The notes beneath the pieces are model-generated. The model searched no databases. It was not told the DNA's origin and saw nothing but the letters and a program-made list of their open reading frames with translations. Source: an uncultured Aquabacterium sp. (GTDB taxonomy: Bacteria > Pseudomonadota > Gammaproteobacteria > Burkholderiales > Burkholderiaceae_C). From it: a DNA stretch of 64,000 bases. Positions 59,321 through 64,000 of this stretch are shown one piece after another. The stretch lies in assembly GCF_913773725.1 (NCBI RefSeq), contig NZ_CAJYGK010000086.1:62001-126000 (forward strand). The letters run 5' to 3'. Both the position numbers and the translations under genes were made by a program. Every line of letters starts with the position of its first letter. The stretch's first letter is position 1.

Positions 59321-60775
59321 ATGGCCATTCAAGCAAGCACGGCGGGCGCCAAGTCCCGCCCGGGCTCGACGCTGACCGTCTGGACGCCCGAAGACAAGGC
59401 CTTCTGGGCCTCGCAAGGGCAGGCGATCGCCAAGCTCAACCTCTGGATCTCGGTGCCTGCACTGTTCCTGGCCTTCGCGGTCTGGCAGCTGTGGAGCGTC
59501 GTGGCAGTGAACCTGCCGCAGATGGGCTTCCAGTACTCGACCAACCAGCTGTTCTGGCTGGCCGCAGCACCGGCGCTGTCGGGCGCCACGCTGCGCATCT
59601 TCTATTCGTTCATGGTGCCGGTGTTCGGTGGCCGCCGCTGGACGGCCATCTCGACCGCCTCGCTGCTGATCCCCGCCATCGGCATCGGCGTGGCCGTGCA
59701 GGACCCGACCACGCCCTACCCGACCATGCTGATCCTCGCGCTGCTGTGCGGCCTGGGTGGCGGCAACTTCTCGTCGTCGATGGCCAACATCAGCTTCTTC
59801 TTCCCGAAGGAGCGCAAGGGCTCGGCCCTGGGCGTCAACGCCGGCCTGGGCAACCTGGGGGTCTCGGTGGTGCAGTTCCTTAGCCCCATCATCATCTCGG
59901 TGGGCGTGTTCGGCTTCCTGGGCGGTGACTCGCAGCACATCGTCAACAAGGCCGGCCAGCAGGTCGAGGTGTGGGCGCAGAACGCCGCCTTCGTGTGGGT
60001 GCCCTGGATCATCCTGGCGGCGCTCGCATCGTGGTTCTTCATGAACGACATCGCCGATGCCAAGGCCTCGTTCGCCACGCAGGCCGCCATCTTCCGCAAC
60101 AAGCACAACTGGCTGATGTGCGTGCTGTACCTCGGCACCTTCGGCTCCTTCATCGGCTACGCCGCGGGCTTTCCGCTGCTGATCAAGTCGCAGTTCAAGG
60201 ACGTCAACCCCCTGGCCTACGCCTGGATCGGCCCACTCGTCGGCGCCCTGATCCGTCCGGTGGGCGGCTGGCTGGCCGACAAGCTCGGCGGTGCGCGCGT
60301 GACCTTCTGGAACTTCATCGTGATGGCCGCAGCCGTGGTCGGCGTGCTCTGCTTCCTGCCCAAAACCACGGGCAGCGCCTGGGCCCTGCCCTTCGGCCCG
60401 CATGAGGGCAGCTTCACCGGCTTCTTCCTGATGTTCCTGGTGCTGTTCCTGACCACGGGCATCGGCAACGGTTCGACCTTCCGCATGATCCCCGTGATCT
60501 TCCTGAACCTGAAGACCCGTCGCGTGCCCCGCAACGACGAAGTGGCCCAGGCCGCTGCCCTGAAGGAAGCCAACACCGAAGCCGCGGCCGTGCTGGGCTT
60601 CACCGCAGCGTTTGCGGCCTACGGCGGCTTCTTCATCCCCAAGAGCTACGGCTCGGCCATCGCCGCCACCGGCGGCCCCGAGCTGGCCCTGGTTGCGTTC
60701 ATCGCCTTCTACCTGCTGTGCATCGGCCTGACCTGGTGGTACTACGCCCGCCGCGACGCCGAACTGCCCTGCTGA
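59321..60775 (+). CDS. narK2: Nitrate/nitrite antiporter NarK2
   Basis: A 484-residue MFS protein with the second type of nitrate porter signature (CGLGGGNFSSSMANISFFFP, NAGLGNLGVSVVQFLSP, FAAYGGFFIPKSYG). NarK2 exchanges nitrite for nitrate. Tandem or fused narK1-narK2 is common in beta- and gammaproteobacterial nar operons. It lies 30 bp before narG. Confidence 0.94.
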   Translation: MAIQASTAGAKSRPGSTLTVWTPEDKAFWASQGQAIAKLNLWISVPALFLAFAVWQLWSVVAVNLPQMGFQYSTNQLFWLAAAPALSGATLRIFYSFMVPVFGGRRWTAISTASLLIPAIGIGVAVQDPTTPYPTMLILALLCGLGGGNFSSSMANISFFFPKERKGSALGVNAGLGNLGVSVVQFLSPIIISVGVFGFLGGDSQHIVNKAGQQVEVWAQNAAFVWVPWIILAALASWFFMNDIADAKASFATQAAIFRNKHNWLMCVLYLGTFGSFIGYAAGFPLLIKSQFKDVNPLAYAWIGPLVGALIRPVGGWLADKLGGARVTFWNFIVMAAAVVGVLCFLPKTTGSAWALPFGPHEGSFTGFFLMFLVLFLTTGIGNGSTFRMIPVIFLNLKTRRVPRNDEVAQAAALKEANTEAAAVLGFTAAFAAYGGFFIPKSYGSAIAATGGPELALVAFIAFYLLCIGLTWWYYARRDAELPC

Positions 60776-60805
60776 TCCCCCTTCTTCTCCAAAAGAGCCA
60801 AGAAC

Positions 60806-63800
60806 ATGAGCCACTTTCTGGACCGACTGACCTTCTTCTCGCAAGCGAAGGAAGGCTTTGCCGACGGCCACGGCATCACCACGGGCGAAGACCGCACCTG
60901 GGAAGACGCCTACCGTCACCGCTGGCAGCACGACAAGATCGTGCGCTCCACCCACGGCGTGAACTGCACGGGCTCCTGCTCGTGGAAGGTGTACGTCAAG
61001 GGCGGCATCGTCACCTGGGAAACCCAGCAGACGGACTACCCGCGCACCCGCCCGGACCTGCCCAACCACGAACCCCGTGGCTGCGCCCGCGGCGCCTCGT
61101 ACAGCTGGTACCTCTACAGCGCCAACCGGGTCAAGCACCCGATGGTGCGCGGTGAGCTGCTCAAGCAGTGGCGTGCCGCCCGCACCGTGGCCAAGACCCC
61201 GGTCGACGCCTGGGCCACGCTGATGGCCAACGAAGAGACCCGCCGCAGCTGGCAGAAGCAGCGCGGCCTGGGCGGCTTCGTGCGCACCACCTGGGACGAG
61301 GTCAACGAAATCATCGCCTCGGCCAACGTTTACACCATCAAGCAGCACGGCCCGGACCGCATCATCGGCTTCTCGCCGATTCCCGCGATGTCGATGGTGT
61401 CGTATGCCGCTGGCAGCCGGTATCTCAGCCTGATCGGTGGCGTGTGCATGTCGTTCTACGACTGGTACTGCGACCTGCCGCCGGCCAGCCCGCAGATCTG
61501 GGGTGAGCAGACCGACGTGCCCGAATCGGCTGACTGGTACAACTCGAACTACATCATCGCCTGGGGCTCCAACGTGCCCCAGACCCGCACGCCCGACGCC
61601 CACTTCTTCACCGAGGTGCGCTACAAGGGTGCGAAGACCGTGGCCGTCACGCCCGACTATTCCGAAGTCGCCAAGCTGGCCGACATCTGGATGCACCCCA
61701 AGCAGGGCACCGACGCCGCCGTGGCCATGGCCATGGGCCACACCATCCTGCGCGAGTTCTACGTCGAAAAGCGCAGCCCCTATTTCGACGACTACGCCCG
61801 CCGCTACACCGACCTGCCGATGCTGGTCATGCTCAAGGAGCAAGACACCCCGGCCGGCAAGGCCCTGGTGCCGCACCGCTACCTGCGCGCCAGCGACCTG
61901 AACGACCAGGCCGTGCAGGGCAGCAACCCCGAGTGGAAGACCCTCGCCTACGACGGCGAAGGCCGTGTCGTGGTGCCGCAAGGCTCGATCGGCTTCCGCT
62001 GGGGCGCCGAAGGCCGCGCAGATCAGGGCAAGTGGAACCTGGAGGCCAAGGAGGCCGTCGAGGGCCGTGAGGTCAAGCTCAAGCTGTCCGTGCTGGAAGA
62101 CGAACAGCATGCCGAGACGCAAAAGACCGACGTGCAGACCGTCGCCTTCCCGTACTTCGGCGGCATCGACTCGCCGGGCTTTCCGAGCAACAAGCAGGGC
62201 GACGTGCTGCTGCGCAACGTGCCGATGCAGCGCATCACCGTGCAGGAAGCGGGCCAGAACCGCGAGGTCTGGGTGGCCACCGTGTACGACCTGCAACTGG
62301 CCAGCTACGGTGTCTTCCGTGGCCTGACCGACCGCAACGGCCAGCTGGTCGACAGCGGCGCGAAGAGCCTCGACGACAACGTTCCTTACACCCCGGCCTG
62401 GCAGGAGCAGATCACCGGCACGCCGCGTGACCAGGTGCTGACCGTGGCCCGCCAGTTCGCCGACAACGCCGACAAGACCAGGGGCAGGTCCATGGTCATC
62501 ATCGGCGCGGCCATGAACCACTGGTACCACTGCGACATGAACTACCGCGGCATCATCAACATGCTGATGATGTGCGGCTGCATCGGCCAGTCCGGCGGCG
62601 GCTGGGCTCACTATGTGGGCCAGGAAAAGCTGCGCCCGCAGACCGGCTGGACGGCCCTGGCCTTCGCGCTCGACTGGTCGCGCCCGCCGCGCCAGCAGAA
62701 CTCCACCAGCTTCTTCTACGCGCACACCGACCAGTGGCGCTATGAAAAGCTCGGCGTGGAAGAGGTGCTCTCGCCGCTGGCCGACAAGTCGCAGTTCGGC
62801 GGCAGCATGATCGACTACAACGTGCGCGCCGAGCGCATGGGCTGGCTGCCCTCCGCCCCCCAGCTGCAGACCAACCCGCTGCAGGTGGTCAAGGACGCCG
62901 CCGCCGCCGGCCTCGATCCAAAGGATCACGTGGTGAGCGGCCTGAAGAACGGCTCGCTCAAGCTGTCGTGCCACGACCCGGATCACCCCGCCAACTGGCC
63001 GCGCAACATGTTCGTGTGGCGCTCCAACATCCTGGGCTCGTCGGGCAAGGGCCACGAGTACTTCCTCAAGCACCTGCTGGGCACCACCCACGGCGTGCAG
63101 GGCAAGGACCTGGGCGCGGATGAAGCCAAGCCGACCGAGGTGGTCTGGCACGACCAGGCGCCCGAAGGCAAGCTCGACCTGCTGGTCACGCTCGACTTCC
63201 GCATGAGCACCACCTGTCTGTACTCGGACATCGTGCTGCCCACCGCCACCTGGTACGAGAAGAACGACCTCAACACCAGCGACATGCACCCCTTCATCCA
63301 CCCGCTGTCCACCGCGGTGGACCCGGCGTGGGAAGCCCGCTCGGACTGGGAGATCTACAAGGGCTTTGCGAAGAAGTTCAGCGAAGTCTGCGTGAGCCAC
63401 CTGGGCGTGGAGAAGGAAGTGGTGCTGACCCCGCTGATGCACGACTCGCCGGCCGAGCTGGCGCAGCCCTTCGGCGTGCAGGACTGGAAGCGTGGCGAGA
63501 TCGACCTGATCCCGGGCAAGACCGCACCGCAGGTCACCGTGGTCGAACGCGACTACCCCAACACGTTCAAGCGCTTCACCTCGCTCGGCCCCTTGATGAA
63601 CAAGCTGGGCAACGGCGGCAAGGGCATCGGCTGGAACACGCAGGATGAAGTGCACCAGCTGGGTGAACTCAACGGCACCGTGCGCGACGAAGGCGTCAGC
63701 AAGGGCCTGCCGAAGATCGAGACCGACATTGACGCCGCCGAGGTGGTGATGATGCTGGCGCCCGAGACCAACGGCCACGTTGCCGTCAAGGCCTGGGACG

Positions 63801-64000
63801 CGCTGTCCAAGCAGACTGGCCGGGAGCACGCGCACCTGGCCCTGCACCGCGAAGACGAAAAGATCCGCTTCCGCGACATCCAGGCTCAGCCGCGCAAGAT
63901 CATCTCGTCGCCGACCTGGTCGGGGCTCGAGAGCGAGAAGGTCTCGTACAACGCCGGCTACACCAACGTGCACGAGCTGATCCCATGGCGCACCCTCACC
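60806..64000 (+). CDS. narG: Respiratory nitrate reductase alpha subunit NarG (partial, runs off the right edge)
   Basis: 1065 codons are present, open to the window end; full NarG is about 1220-1250 residues. The N-terminus (MSHFLDRLTFFSQ) is typical. The FS0 [4Fe-4S] site has H50, C54 and C58 (HGVNCTGSCSW). The molybdenum-ligand aspartate is probably D243 in SADWYNSNYIIAWGSN. The last codons (NAGYTNVHELIPWRTLT) also fit NarG. With NarH and NarI it reduces nitrate in the cytoplasm using quinol. No frameshift is seen. Confidence 0.96.
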   Translation, partial: MSHFLDRLTFFSQAKEGFADGHGITTGEDRTWEDAYRHRWQHDKIVRSTHGVNCTGSCSWKVYVKGGIVTWETQQTDYPRTRPDLPNHEPRGCARGASYSWYLYSANRVKHPMVRGELLKQWRAARTVAKTPVDAWATLMANEETRRSWQKQRGLGGFVRTTWDEVNEIIASANVYTIKQHGPDRIIGFSPIPAMSMVSYAAGSRYLSLIGGVCMSFYDWYCDLPPASPQIWGEQTDVPESADWYNSNYIIAWGSNVPQTRTPDAHFFTEVRYKGAKTVAVTPDYSEVAKLADIWMHPKQGTDAAVAMAMGHTILREFYVEKRSPYFDDYARRYTDLPMLVMLKEQDTPAGKALVPHRYLRASDLNDQAVQGSNPEWKTLAYDGEGRVVVPQGSIGFRWGAEGRADQGKWNLEAKEAVEGREVKLKLSVLEDEQHAETQKTDVQTVAFPYFGGIDSPGFPSNKQGDVLLRNVPMQRITVQEAGQNREVWVATVYDLQLASYGVFRGLTDRNGQLVDSGAKSLDDNVPYTPAWQEQITGTPRDQVLTVARQFADNADKTRGRSMVIIGAAMNHWYHCDMNYRGIINMLMMCGCIGQSGGGWAHYVGQEKLRPQTGWTALAFALDWSRPPRQQNSTSFFYAHTDQWRYEKLGVEEVLSPLADKSQFGGSMIDYNVRAERMGWLPSAPQLQTNPLQVVKDAAAAGLDPKDHVVSGLKNGSLKLSCHDPDHPANWPRNMFVWRSNILGSSGKGHEYFLKHLLGTTHGVQGKDLGADEAKPTEVVWHDQAPEGKLDLLVTLDFRMSTTCLYSDIVLPTATWYEKNDLNTSDMHPFIHPLSTAVDPAWEARSDWEIYKGFAKKFSEVCVSHLGVEKEVVLTPLMHDSPAELAQPFGVQDWKRGEIDLIPGKTAPQVTVVERDYPNTFKRFTSLGPLMNKLGNGGKGIGWNTQDEVHQLGELNGTVRDEGVSKGLPKIETDIDAAEVVMMLAPETNGHVAVKAWDALSKQTGREHAHLALHREDEKIRFRDIQAQPRKIISSPTWSGLESEKVSYNAGYTNVHELIPWRTLT

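Noticed and set aside
57872-63973. Very long open frame antisense to narK1-narK2-narG (over 2000 codons)
   Set aside because: The sense strand carries clear nar genes. The antisense product is low in aromatic residues, rich in H/Q/G/A/R, and has no family features; it is an artefact of GC-rich third positions.

Overview
The window is GC-rich DNA with dense coding on both strands. The gene repertoire suggests a betaproteobacterium of the order Burkholderiales: an LldE/LldG/LldF lactate system with Dld-II, NarX/NarL with narK1-narK2-narG, AzlCD, SelO, Pit with a DUF47 partner, and a periplasmic PQQ-alcohol oxidation cluster. An Aquabacterium/Rubrivivax/Ideonella-like relative is my inference, not something I could test. 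No rRNA, tRNA, CRISPR array, insertion sequence or prophage was seen.

Layout. (1) 1-10.2 kb: a mixed region with an AraC regulator divergent from a Baeyer-Villiger-type monooxygenase, a chemoreceptor, an MFS permease, a CapA-like protein, a FadR-type GntR regulator, and azlCD with a divergent LysR gene. (2) 10.2-18.1 kb: a tightly overlapping lactate operon (lldE-lldG-lldF-dld-II-lldP). Two perfect GntR palindromes lie in front of it, and a third lies on the start codon of the GntR gene. (3) 18.2-20.5 kb: cytochrome b561, a single-heme fused cytochrome-porin resembling the Cyc2 family, and a class I cytochrome c. (4) 20.9-35.2 kb: the PQQ-alcohol dehydrogenase region. It holds one enzyme with the lanthanide-type Asp-x-Asp active site and one with the calcium-type Asp-x-Ser site. 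Around them are two c-type cytochromes, a pentapeptide-repeat exported protein, a split NarL-type two-component pair, a NosR-like flavo/iron-sulfur membrane protein with its ApbE flavin transferase, and an XoxJ-like binding protein. (5) 35.2-44.2 kb: a methyltransferase, DUF47-Pit (the DUF47 gene has a T8 frameshift), a basic ribbon-helix-helix-like protein, an unusual PhoU-like/ATP-grasp-phosphohistidine gene pair, and SelO. (6) 44.2-53.8 kb: signalling genes (chemoreceptor, HD-GYP response regulator, MHYT hybrid kinase, GGDEF-EAL protein). (7) 53.8-64 kb: the nitrate respiration locus moaA-narX-moaD, divergent narL, narK1, narK2 and the first ~1065 codons of narG.

How it fits together. The cell appears able to feed electrons from lactate (cytoplasmic Fe-S/flavin enzymes) and from alcohols (periplasmic PQQ enzymes through cytochromes c550) to a respiratory chain that can end at nitrate. 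The Cyc2-like cassette could add an extracellular electron donor such as Fe(II). The most striking regulatory signal is a shared dyad, TGCTYCA-N3-TGGAGCA. It lies upstream of well-formed sigma-54 promoters in front of the lanthanide-type dehydrogenase, the NosR-ApbE operon and the cytochrome c550/XoxJ genes. The calcium-type dehydrogenase lacks the dyad and instead sits divergent to the LuxR-type response regulator, so the two enzymes look differently regulated.
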